Assembly: GCA_044870295.1 (NCBI GenBank)
Contig: JBIOYQ010000182.1
Span: forward strand, 1 to 32,515
Origin: AC-52 sp044870295
GTDB taxonomy: Bacteria > Actinomycetota > UBA4738
Direction of reading: 5' to 3'
Length of the DNA stretch: 32,515 nucleotides
Shown one piece after another: positions 1-6,259 of this stretch; positions within the stretch are counted from its first letter, which is position 1, and each line of letters starts with the position of its first letter. A program made the position numbers and the translations under genes. Below the pieces are notes generated by a model. That model was not told the origin of the DNA. It made no database searches and worked only from the letters and a program-made list of their open reading frames with translations.

Positions 1-992
1 GGGTCGGCGCACTCCCAGGAGGCTTGGGAGATCTCGCGCATGAGATCCCGGGCCCGAACGGTCTCGACCGCATCGCCCGAGAGCACGGCGCGGAGCTTCC
101 AGTCGCGGTCCTCGAGATAGGCGTTCATGAACTCATCGGTCACGCGCACGGAGTTGTTCGCGTTCTGGTACTGCATGGAGTACGCGTCCCTGCCGTCGAG
201 GTCCATGTCGAACCCGGCGTCGCGAAGGACCCGAGCTTTCCGCTCCTCCACCGCCTTGCACCAGATGAAGTCGCGAACGTCCGGATGGTCCACGTTGAGG
301 ACGACCATCTTGGCCGCCCGGCGGGTCTTGCCACCGGACTTGATGGTCCCGGCGCTGGCGTCCGCGCCCCGCATGAAGCTCACGGGTCCGCTGGCGGTTC
401 CGCCTCCCGCAAGGTGCTCCTTCGACGACCGCAGCGGGGAGAGGTTGATGCCGGACCCGGAACCTCCCTTGAAGATGGTCCCCTCCTCCACGTACCAGTT
501 GAGGATGGAGGACATCCGGTCCTCGACCGCCAGGATGAAGCACGCGCTGCACTGCGGCTTCTCCTCGTGGCCGACGTTGAACCAGACCGGCGAGTTGAAC
601 GCGGCCTTTTGCGTGACCAGGAGGTGGGTGAGCTCGTCGGCGAAGACCTTGGCGTCGGACTCTGCGGCGAAGTAGCCGTCCTTCACGCCCCAGCCCGTGA
701 TGGTGTCCACCACCCTGCCGATCATCTGTCGCACCGAGGACTCGCGCTCCGTGGTGTCGAGCTGTCCGCGGAAGTACTTCTGGGCGACGATGTTCGTGGC
801 GTTCTGGGACCAGGACTTCGGGAACTCGACCCCGCGCTGCTCGAAGGCGTTGCCGCCTTCCTTGTAGTTGGGGATGACGGCGTCGCGGATCTCCCACTCG
901 ACCTCGTCGAAGGGATGGACCCCGTCCTTGGTGAACTGCCGCTTGAACGTGAGCCTGCGACGAGCCCCGACGTCCCTCTCCTTGGTTGCCAC
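1..992 (-). CDS. nrdJ: Adenosylcobalamin-dependent (class II) ribonucleotide reductase, N-terminal part
   Basis: This enzyme reduces ribonucleotides to deoxyribonucleotides using coenzyme B12 as radical source. Only the first 330 residues are inside the window; the gene runs off the left edge. The reading frame contains hallmark NrdJ stretches: VHPFDEVEWE (25-34), a NIVAQKYFRG segment near 67-76, QCSACFIL with the active-site region cysteine at about 151, FKGGSGSGINLS (about 174-185), and GGTASGPVSFMRGADASAGT. The start is GTG at 992-990, six bases after a strong AGGAGGT. The gene lies downstream of nrdR on the same strand but has its own consensus promoter and NrdR boxes in the 229-bp gap. 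Class II assignment rests on the sequence resemblance to actinobacterial NrdJ; the catalytic C-terminal part is not visible. Confidence 0.93.
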   Translation of the reverse strand, partial: MATKERDVGARRRLTFKRQFTKDGVHPFDEVEWEIRDAVIPNYKEGGNAFEQRGVEFPKSWSQNATNIVAQKYFRGQLDTTERESSVRQMIGRVVDTITGWGVKDGYFAAESDAKVFADELTHLLVTQKAAFNSPVWFNVGHEEKPQCSACFILAVEDRMSSILNWYVEEGTIFKGGSGSGINLSPLRSSKEHLAGGGTASGPVSFMRGADASAGTIKSGGKTRRAAKMVVLNVDHPDVRDFIWCKAVEERKARVLRDAGFDMDLDGRDAYSMQYQNANNSVRVTDEFMNAYLEDRDWKLRAVLSGDAVETVRARDLMREISQASWECAD

Positions 993-1075
993 CTCGACCT
1001 CCTGTCCGAGCCTCCTGGGGAAGGGGCCGTCACCCGGTGGAGAACCCCTGGAAAAACCGGGGACGGGTTGGGGAT

Positions 1076-1094
1076 AAATCACACCGGTGTGATT
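1076..1094. promoter_or_regulatory. Palindromic operator-like element at the nrdJ transcription start
   Basis: AATCACACCGGTGTGATT (1077-1094) is a perfect 18-bp palindrome placed directly downstream of the nrdJ -10 box, where a repressor would block initiation. A 19-bp relative with 15 identical positions lies at 13670-13688 in the recA leader. I do not recognise the cognate regulator; it does not match the NrdR or LexA boxes also present. Confidence 0.5.
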
Positions 1095-1099
1095 CGGGG

Positions 1100-1128
1100 A
1101 TTGTGCTCCGGGCATCCCGCCCTGTCAA
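1100..1128 (-). promoter_or_regulatory. Promoter of nrdJ
   Basis: On the minus strand a perfect -35 TTGACA (1128-1123) is followed after exactly 17 bp by CACAAT (1105-1100). The predicted transcript would start near 1093, giving a leader of about 100 nt before the GTG start. The promoter is seen in sequence; its activity is inferred. Confidence 0.65.
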
Positions 1129-1147
1129 GAGGAAGCTCTCCCCCATT

Positions 1148-1163
1148 CTCCCATATCTTGTTG
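1148..1163. promoter_or_regulatory. NrdR box, nrdJ-side, weaker copy
   Basis: This 16-bp segment matches the strong box at 1189-1204 at 11 of 16 positions and is offset from it by 41 bp, four helical turns. NrdR is known to bind paired boxes on the same DNA face. The pair lies upstream of the TTGACA promoter of nrdJ. Confidence 0.5.
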
Positions 1164-1188
1164 ATTCCGAGCGAGGACGGCCCCGCGA

Positions 1189-1204
1189 CCACAACATCTT
1201 GTGG
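1189..1204. promoter_or_regulatory. NrdR box, nrdJ-side, strong copy
   Basis: CCACAACATCTTGTGG has perfect 6-bp arms and, read on the other strand, matches the box in front of nrdR (1753-1768) at 15 of 16 positions. It fits the palindromic NrdR-box type. It begins 17 bp beyond the nrdR stop and so serves nrdJ. Confidence 0.75.
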
Positions 1205-1221
1205 TGGCGACTCCGGCGTCG

Positions 1222-1722
1222 TCAGCTGTGCGAGGTCCTGGACCGCCGACGGGGAGCAGCAGCCTCCGCTTCCCGCTTCTGGAGGAGCAGGCCCAGCTCA
1301 CGCTCGAAGTCGGTCAGCTCCTGGAAGTCCTTGTACACGCTGGCAAAGCGAAGGTAGGCGACGTCGTCGAGCCGCCGGAGCAGGTTCAGGACCTCGAGCC
1401 CGACCTCCTGGGTGGTGAGCAGCGGGCCCTTGCGTCTGAGCTTCTCCTCGACGCGGTCCACCAGGCGATCGACCTGCGCCTCATCGACGGGCCGGTTCTT
1501 GATGGCCTTCATCACGCCGCTGGCCACCTTGGCTCGGTCGAAGGGCTCCTTGGACCCGCCTCGCTTGACCACGGTGAGGGCGATCTCCTCCGGCCGCTCG
1601 AACGTGGTGAACCGCCGACCGCACCGGAGGCACTCGCGACGCCGCCTGATGGCGGATCCGGCCTCCGAGGATCGCGAGTCGACGACCTTGTCGTCGGGGT
1701 GGCCACACCATGGACAGCGCAT
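1222..1722 (-). CDS. nrdR: Transcriptional repressor NrdR
   Basis: NrdR senses (d)ATP through an ATP-cone and represses ribonucleotide reductase genes. The 166-residue product has the full family layout: a zinc ribbon with C3/C6 (CPWC) and C31/C34 (CLRC), the RRRECLRCGRRFTTFER signature, and an ATP-cone over about 49-139 (VVKRGGSKEPFDRAKV onward). The ATG at 1722 is chosen because the protein then begins MRCPWC as in the family; the frame is open for 18 more codons upstream but that stretch covers the NrdR box. The promoter and two boxes lie at 1753-1804, suggesting autoregulation. The gene is divergent from mgtC. Confidence 0.96.
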   Translation of the reverse strand: MRCPWCGHPDDKVVDSRSSEAGSAIRRRRECLRCGRRFTTFERPEEIALTVVKRGGSKEPFDRAKVASGVMKAIKNRPVDEAQVDRLVDRVEEKLRRKGPLLTTQEVGLEVLNLLRRLDDVAYLRFASVYKDFQELTDFERELGLLLQKREAEAAAPRRRSRTSHS

Positions 1723-1752
1723 CGGAAGACCCCCGGGAAGGAGAGGGGCGCC

Positions 1753-1804
1753 ACACAAGATGTTGTGGCTCAGCAAGGGTACCCGTCGAGATATTGATGG
1801 TCAA
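1753..1804 (-). promoter_or_regulatory. nrdR promoter with tandem NrdR boxes
   Basis: The minus strand has -35 TTGACC (1804-1799), a 17-bp spacer and -10 TACCCT (1781-1776). One NrdR box, ACACAAGATGTTGTGG (1753-1768), lies just downstream of the -10. A weaker box (1784-1799, 10 of 16 matches) fills the spacer exactly 31 bp away, three helical turns. This geometry matches the known paired NrdR arrangement and predicts autorepression. The region also overlaps the divergent mgtC promoter. Confidence 0.7.
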
Positions 1805-1810
1805 GGGATG

Positions 1811-1816
1811 CATAAT
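1811..1816 (+). promoter_or_regulatory. Probable -10 box of mgtC (leaderless)
   Basis: CATAAT lies 6 bp before the preferred ATG at 1823, so transcription would begin at or next to the start codon. No Shine-Dalgarno is well placed for that ATG. No convincing -35 is seen at the usual spacing. Confidence 0.4.
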
Positions 1817-1822
1817 CCCCCC

Positions 1823-2500
1823 ATGCCATCGCAGGGCGATCTCATCTGGCGGCTGCTGCTGGCCGCCGCGCTGGCAGGGGTTCTCGGTGGGGAACGCGAG
1901 CTCACCGATCAGCCCGCCGGCTTTCGCACTCACATCCTGGTGGGCCTGGGAGCGGCGCTGTTCGCGGTGGTCTCCGCCTACGGCTTCGACGCCGTGGTGT
2001 CGAACGGCAGCGTCGCCAACGTGCAGGCGGACCCGACCCGGATCGCCTCCCAGATCGTGGTGGGCATCGGCTTCCTGGGCGGCGGCGCCATCATCAAGTA
2101 CGGCGCCAGCATCCGGGGCCTGACCACGGCGGCCAGCCTGTGGGTCACCGCCGCGGTGGGCACCGCGGTGGGCATCGGGGAGCTCCTGCTCGGAACCGTC
2201 ACGGCGGGGATCACGCTGGTCGCGTTGGTGGGGCTCCGACCCCTCCGCCGCCTGATCCGCCGGTACGCTCGCGACCGGGACGAGTTCGTCGTCGACGCCA
2301 CCCGCGACATCGATCTGCCGCTACTGATGACGCGCGTCCGCGACATCGGAGCCGTCGTCCACATGGTGCAGATCGCCGAGGAGGGGCCCGATCGCTCCAT
2401 TAGGCTGGTCGTGCGCCCCTCGGCGCGCGTATCGCCCGGCCAGATCGCCGCGGCGATCTCGCAGGTGGAGGGCGTTCGCAACGTGGACTGGACGAACTAG
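1823..2500 (+). CDS. MgtC/SapB family membrane protein
   Basis: This 225-residue protein has the MgtC family architecture: about four hydrophobic segments in the first 140 residues, the family signature GERELTDQPAGFRTHILVGLGA near 22-43, GIGFLGGGAII (about 79-89) and GLTTAASLWVTAAVG (about 96-110), followed by a soluble ACT-like C-terminal domain (about 150-225). Family members are inner-membrane proteins linked to magnesium limitation, pH and membrane potential; the exact role here cannot be told from sequence. An alternative ATG exists at 1808. Its promoter overlaps that of nrdR on the other strand. Confidence 0.88.
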   Translation: MPSQGDLIWRLLLAAALAGVLGGERELTDQPAGFRTHILVGLGAALFAVVSAYGFDAVVSNGSVANVQADPTRIASQIVVGIGFLGGGAIIKYGASIRGLTTAASLWVTAAVGTAVGIGELLLGTVTAGITLVALVGLRPLRRLIRRYARDRDEFVVDATRDIDLPLLMTRVRDIGAVVHMVQIAEEGPDRSIRLVVRPSARVSPGQIAAAISQVEGVRNVDWTN

Positions 2501-2509
2501 GAACGGCCG

Positions 2510-2797
2510 CTAGGGCAGCACGAGCCGCTGACCCGGCTGGATCACGCCGTCTTCGACGCGATTCATGGCGATCAGGCGGTCGACCATGCTGCGCGGGTCG
2601 GCCTGCGGCCCTGAGAGGCGGGCGGCGATTCCCCACAGCGTGTCGCCGGGAGCCACGATGTACGTGTGCGAGGCCGCCGATCGCTGCCCCGCCGGATCGG
2701 CGCGCTGGCCGGCCCGGAGCGTGGTCCATCCGAGCACCAGGGTCAGGGCGACCGCCAGGGTCGCGCCACCGCGGTGCCGAACGTGCGTTCGAGCCAT
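2510..2797 (-). CDS. Small membrane-anchored LysM protein, probable SOS-induced division inhibitor (YneA/Rv2719c-like)
   Basis: The 95-residue product has a basic N-terminus, one membrane segment (about 12-24, ATLAVALTLVLGW), a short linker and a C-terminal LysM domain (about 48-95: HTYIVAPGDTLWGIA... GQRLVLP). LysM domains bind peptidoglycan. A small LysM protein divergent from lexA is the known arrangement of Bacillus yneA and mycobacterial Rv2719c, which halt division or cut the wall during SOS. ATG 2797 is chosen because a TTGACA-17-GAACAT promoter ends 6 bp before it, giving a leaderless transcript; the frame continues upstream to 2848 across that promoter. An SOS box fills the promoter spacer. 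The role is inferred from family and context. Confidence 0.82.
   Translation of the reverse strand: MARTHVRHRGGATLAVALTLVLGWTTLRAGQRADPAGQRSAASHTYIVAPGDTLWGIAARLSGPQADPRSMVDRLIAMNRVEDGVIQPGQRLVLP
2777..2792. promoter_or_regulatory. LexA/SOS box A, inside the first codons of the LysM gene
   Basis: CCGAACGTGCGTTCGA carries the CGAAC-N4-GTTCG core used by Gram-positive LexA. It lies inside the LysM coding region, just downstream of that gene's predicted transcription start, and 34 bp centre to centre from box B. Confidence 0.65.
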
Positions 2798-2803
2798 GCT
2801 AGG

Positions 2804-2832
2804 ATGTTCACCGAACGCACGTTCGATGTCAA
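2804..2832 (-). promoter_or_regulatory. LysM-gene promoter with SOS box B in its spacer
   Basis: The minus strand has a perfect -35 TTGACA (2832-2827), a 17-bp spacer and GAACAT (2809-2804). The spacer is one base plus the 16-bp SOS box CCGAACGCACGTTCGA (2811-2826). The recA promoter has the identical layout. LexA bound here would exclude RNA polymerase. Confidence 0.8.
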
Positions 2833-2840
2833 GCAGCCGA

Positions 2841-2881
2841 TCGAACACATGTTTGATCGCGCCGGGTGCCCGTGATACGGT
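2841..2881 (+). promoter_or_regulatory. lexA promoter with SOS box C
   Basis: The plus strand has -35 TTGATC (2853-2858), a 17-bp spacer and -10 TACGGT (2876-2881), placing the start near 2888. SOS box C, TCGAACACATGTTTGA (2841-2856), overlaps the -35, giving the usual LexA autorepression. One arm has a single mismatch, so this box is probably weaker than box B. Confidence 0.72.
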
Positions 2882-2901
2882 CCCCGGGACCTGGAGGAGT
2901 C

Positions 2902-3516
2902 ATGGACGACATCACCGCACGTCAGCGGCGCATCCTGGAGTTCATCCGGAAGACGGTGGCCGACCGAGGCTACCCGCCGACTGTCCGCGAGATCGGCGAG
3001 GCGGTCGGGCTCACGTCCAGTTCCAGCGTCCACGCCCAGCTGGCGAACCTCCAGCGGCGTGGACTGATCAAGCGGGACCCCGCCAAACCACGGGCCATGG
3101 ACGCCCGGACGAGCGGCGGAGGACGGCAGAACGCCGTGCAGGTGCCGCTCCTGGGCCGCATCGCGGCGGGTACGCCGACACTGGCCGACCAGCACGTCGA
3201 AGAATGGCTGCCGTTCCCCGCCGGCTACGCCTCTGAGGGCGGCGACTTCGCCCTTCAGGTGTCGGGTGACTCCATGATCGGGGCCGGGATTCTGGACGGT
3301 GACGTCGTCGTGGTTCGCCGCCAGGACGACGCTGACGACGGCGACATCGTCGCGGCCCTGCTGCCCGGGTCGGCGGAAGATGAGGCCACCGTCAAGCGCC
3401 TCCGCCGCCGAGGCCCGCGCGCGATGCTGGTCCCCGAGAACCCGGCGATGGAAGCGTTCGAGCTGGGTTCGGGACAGGTCCTGGGGAAGGTCGTCGCGGT
3501 CCTGCGCAAGGTCTGA
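2902..3516 (+). CDS. lexA: SOS repressor LexA
   Basis: The 204-residue product has an N-terminal winged helix (about 1-66; TVREIGEAVGLTSSSSVHAQL is the recognition region) and a C-terminal S24 peptidase domain. The self-cleavage site is Ala89-Gly90 in GRIAAGTP. The catalytic dyad is Ser124 (GDSM) and Lys165 (EATVKRL). ATG 2902 follows GGAGG at good spacing; the frame is open 12 codons upstream but lacks a comparable site. The gene is divergent from the LysM gene and converges on hflX with a 24-bp gap. It autoregulates through boxes at 2841-2856 and probably 2811-2826. Confidence 0.97.
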   Translation: MDDITARQRRILEFIRKTVADRGYPPTVREIGEAVGLTSSSSVHAQLANLQRRGLIKRDPAKPRAMDARTSGGGRQNAVQVPLLGRIAAGTPTLADQHVEEWLPFPAGYASEGGDFALQVSGDSMIGAGILDGDVVVVRRQDDADDGDIVAALLPGSAEDEATVKRLRRRGPRAMLVPENPAMEAFELGSGQVLGKVVAVLRKV

Positions 3517-3540
3517 GGAGGCTCCGCCGAGCAGTCCGGC

Positions 3541-4848
3541 TTACCCGCGAACCCGTCGAGAGACCGGTCGCCGGACGAACCCCTGGATCTCGGAGAGCTC
3601 CGCCTCCCCCACCCGCGCCACCACCTCGGTCCCTTCGGGCGTGTCCTCTGCAGTGAGGATCTCGGCGCGGCGGTACAGCATCGGCACGATCTCCGGCCGA
3701 TCGAACGGCACCAGGAGGTGCACCTCCACCGGCGGGCTGGGAAGCACGTCGGCGACGCGCTGCAACAGGGCCTCCACGCCGTCGCCCGTCAGCGCCGACA
3801 CGGGCACTCCCTCCGGGTGTCGCCGGACGATGCGGCTCCGCTCGTCCTCATCCACCAGGTCCCATTTGTTCAAGGCCAGCACCTCCGGGATCGTGCCGGC
3901 CCCGATCTCGGCCAGGACGTCCCGGACCGCCCGCATCTGGTCGGCGAGATCCGGCGCGTTCGCGTCCGCGACGTGGAGCACCAGGTCGGCCCGGGCCACC
4001 TCCTCGAGCGTGGACTTGAACGCCTCCACCAGGTCGTGCGGCAGCTTCCGGATGAAGCCGACGGTGTCGGACACGGTCGCCTTGCGGCCCCCCGGCAATG
4101 CCAGGCGCCTGGTCACGGGGTCCAGCGTGGCGAAGGGTTGGTCCGCCACCAGGACTCCGGCGTGGGTCAACGCGTTCATCAGGGTCGACTTGCCGGAGTT
4201 CGTGTAGCCGGCCAACGCGATCTGCGGAACGCCCGACCGTTCGCGGCCGGATCGCTTCACCTTCCGGCTCGTGGACAGGTTGGCGATTTCCTTCCGGAGG
4301 CGCGAGATGCGCCGCCGGATGTGCTGGCGGTCGATCTCCAGCTTCGTCTCCCCGGGGCCTCGGGTGCCGATGCCGCCTCCCAGCCGAGACATGGCCTCGC
4401 CCCACCCTCGGAGCCTCGGGAGCAGGTAGTTGAGTTGCGCCAGCTCCACCTGGAGCTTCCCTTCTCCCGACCGGGCGTGCAGAGCGAAGATGTCCAGGAT
4501 CAGGGCGGTCCGATCGAGGACCTTCACCTTGAGCCGCTCTTCCAGGTTCCGCAGCTGTCCGGGCGAGAGCTCGTCGTCCAGGATCACGGCATCGGCCCCG
4601 GTGGCATGGACCAGGTCGTGGATCTCGCTGACCTTGCCCTTCCCCACGAACGTCGCGGGGTCGGGGGTCGACCGCGACTGCACCACCTCACCGACGGGCT
4701 CCGCGCCGGCGGCTCGCGCCAGAGCGGCCAGCTCGTCCAAGGTTTCCTCGGTGCGGCCGTCCAGCAGTCCTGCCAGCACCGCTCGTTCCTGGACTGCCGG
4801 CCGCCACGTCGCCGAGAGGGGCGACTCCGATCCGTAACGATCCTTCAT
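3541..4848 (-). CDS. hflX: GTPase HflX, ribosome-associated
   Basis: HflX is a translational GTPase-like protein that binds the 50S subunit and splits stalled ribosomes during stress. The 435-residue product has the HflX N-terminal domain (about 20-190, including VGKGKVSEI, LDRTALILDIFA and GIGTRGPGETKLE) and a G domain with G1 GYTNSGKST (214-222), G3 DTVG (261-264) and G4 NKWD (327-330). A C-terminal extension of about 75 residues follows. ATG 4848 is chosen because homology begins soon after it; the 100 codons open upstream have no HflX similarity and run across an RNA-like hairpin. No good Shine-Dalgarno is seen. The neighbour upstream is dapL, with a 256-bp gap. Confidence 0.94.
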   Translation of the reverse strand: MKDRYGSESPLSATWRPAVQERAVLAGLLDGRTEETLDELAALARAAGAEPVGEVVQSRSTPDPATFVGKGKVSEIHDLVHATGADAVILDDELSPGQLRNLEERLKVKVLDRTALILDIFALHARSGEGKLQVELAQLNYLLPRLRGWGEAMSRLGGGIGTRGPGETKLEIDRQHIRRRISRLRKEIANLSTSRKVKRSGRERSGVPQIALAGYTNSGKSTLMNALTHAGVLVADQPFATLDPVTRRLALPGGRKATVSDTVGFIRKLPHDLVEAFKSTLEEVARADLVLHVADANAPDLADQMRAVRDVLAEIGAGTIPEVLALNKWDLVDEDERSRIVRRHPEGVPVSALTGDGVEALLQRVADVLPSPPVEVHLLVPFDRPEIVPMLYRRAEILTAEDTPEGTEVVARVGEAELSEIQGFVRRPVSRRVRG

Positions 4849-4918
4849 AGCCAGCAGCTTACCGGCGCAACCGACAAAGGTACCCCTGGCTCGGAGTGCA
4901 GCGGAAAACCACCCCCCA

Positions 4919-4991
4919 AAGCAAGAGACGCCCCCGAGGCTCCGGGAAGCGCCCCTTTCCCCGGATCCTGCGGGTTGGCGTCTCTGTGCTT
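4919..4991 (-). other. Long bulged hairpin in the hflX leader (candidate structured RNA)
   Basis: An outer stem pairs 4919-4932 (AAGCAAGAGACGCC) with 4977-4991 (GGCGTCTCTGTGCTT), 14 pairs with one bulged base. A second stem nested inside pairs 4937-4948 (AGGCTCCGGGAA) with 4957-4969 (TTCCCCGGATCCT), with one mismatch and one bulge. The two stems form one elongated hairpin with an 8-nt apical loop. It sits between dapL and hflX, just after a weak promoter-like pair (TTGGCG 5021-5016, CATACG 4998-4993 on the minus strand), so it would form the 5' end of an hflX transcript. It lacks a U-tract and matches no riboswitch consensus I know. It could also be a terminator or a repeat. Confidence 0.5.
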
Positions 4992-5104
4992 CCGTATGTT
5001 TCCCGGGTCCCAGATCGCCAAACACCTCACCCACGCCAAACCCGGCCGAATTGGCATCGATTGGTGAGATTCCAGCGCAGGGATTGTCGGGCGTCGTACC
5101 GCGG

Positions 5105-6259
5105 TCACCGCATCCGAGCGCGGATGCGGTCCATCGCCTCCTGAAGGCGCGCATCCGACACGGTCAGGGAGATCCGAACGAACCCTTCCCCGCCCTGGCC
5201 GTAGCCCGTGCCGGGGGCCACCACCACTCCCGCCTCGTCCAGGAGATCGGCGGCGAACTCGGCTGACGTTCGACCCTCCGGTGTCGGGATCCAGACATAG
5301 ATCGAGCCGAGTGGCGGCTCGACCTCGATGCCCGCGTCACGGAACGCCGCCACCACCTGGTCACGGCGCTTCTGGTAGATCGCCCGCATCTGTTCGACGT
5401 GGTCCTGCGGTCCGTTCAGAGCAGCGACCGCCGCGCGCTGGATGGCGTTGAAGATGCCGGAGTCCAGGTTCGTCTTGAGGGTGGCCAGGGCGCCGATGGC
5501 CTCGGCGTTCCCGACGGCGAACCCCACCCGCCAGCCCGTCATGTTGTACGTCTTCGACAGCGACCCGAACTCGATCGCCACGTCCATGGCGCCCGGTGCC
5601 TCGAGGACGCTGGGCGCCACGTACCCGTCGAAGGTGATCTCGGAGTAGGCGGCGTCGTGACAGAGGAGCAGGTCGTGTCGGCGGGCGACGTCCACGGCGC
5701 GATCGAACACCTCGCGATCGGCGACGGCGCCGGTGGGGTTGCTGGGGTAGTTGAGCCAGAGCGCCCGGGTTCCCGGCGGCGGGACCAGCGCGTCGAAATC
5801 CGGGAGGAAGCCGCGGGCGGCCGCCAGCGGCAAGGAGACCGGCGTCCCACCGGCCAGGGTGGTCCCGATCGCGTACACCGGATAGCCGGGATCCGGCACG
5901 AGCGCGATGTCGCCGGGGTCCACGAAGGCGAAGCAGAGGTGCGCCAGGCCTTCCTTCGACCCAAGGAGGGGAAGGACCTCCGTCCCCGGGTCGAGACGAA
6001 CGCCGAACCGGGACTGGTACCACTCCGCGATGGCTACGCGAAACGCCGGCAGACCGTAGTACGAAGGGTACTGGTGCGTGGCAGGGTCCTCCGCGGCCTC
6101 CTGCAGCGCTTCGACGACGTGCCGAGGGGTGGGCAGATCGGGATCGCCGATGCCGAGGGAGATGACGTCGACGCCCTCGGCCCGTTTGGCCGCCACCCTG
6201 CGGTCCAGTTCCGCGAACAGATACGGGGGAAGGTCCTGGACCCGCCGGGCCGGCTTCAC
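5105..6259 (-). CDS. dapL: LL-diaminopimelate aminotransferase
   Basis: DapL converts tetrahydrodipicolinate directly to LL-diaminopimelate, bypassing the acylated route. The 384-residue protein is a fold-type I PLP aminotransferase with VISLGIGDPDLPTP (32-45), NYPSNPTG (170-177) and the PLP-binding Lys236 in SLSKTYNMTGWR. The N-terminal MKPARRVQDLPPYLFAEL is typical of the DapL2-type family. It starts at GTG in a GTGA overlap with the dapF stop; DapF uses its product, which strongly supports the assignment over a generic aspartate aminotransferase. No acyl-route dap genes are seen in the window. Confidence 0.88.
   Translation of the reverse strand: MKPARRVQDLPPYLFAELDRRVAAKRAEGVDVISLGIGDPDLPTPRHVVEALQEAAEDPATHQYPSYYGLPAFRVAIAEWYQSRFGVRLDPGTEVLPLLGSKEGLAHLCFAFVDPGDIALVPDPGYPVYAIGTTLAGGTPVSLPLAAARGFLPDFDALVPPPGTRALWLNYPSNPTGAVADREVFDRAVDVARRHDLLLCHDAAYSEITFDGYVAPSVLEAPGAMDVAIEFGSLSKTYNMTGWRVGFAVGNAEAIGALATLKTNLDSGIFNAIQRAAVAALNGPQDHVEQMRAIYQKRRDQVVAAFRDAGIEVEPPLGSIYVWIPTPEGRTSAEFAADLLDEAGVVVAPGTGYGQGGEGFVRISLTVSDARLQEAMDRIRARMR

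Noticed and set aside
993..1221. Cobalamin riboswitch ahead of nrdJ
   Set aside because: The gap is short and lacks the conserved B12-box; NrdR boxes and a plain promoter explain it.
24..1418. Plus-strand frame opposite nrdJ and nrdR
   Set aside because: It runs antisense to recognised proteins and across their promoters; no domain or ribosome site.
4900..4932. Actinobacterial 6C RNA at the hflX leader
   Set aside because: One CCCCCC run is present but it is not in the loop of a stem, and the second C6 loop is missing.
4849..5154. N-terminal extension of hflX by about 100 codons
   Set aside because: It crosses the hairpin and the dapL end and has no HflX similarity.
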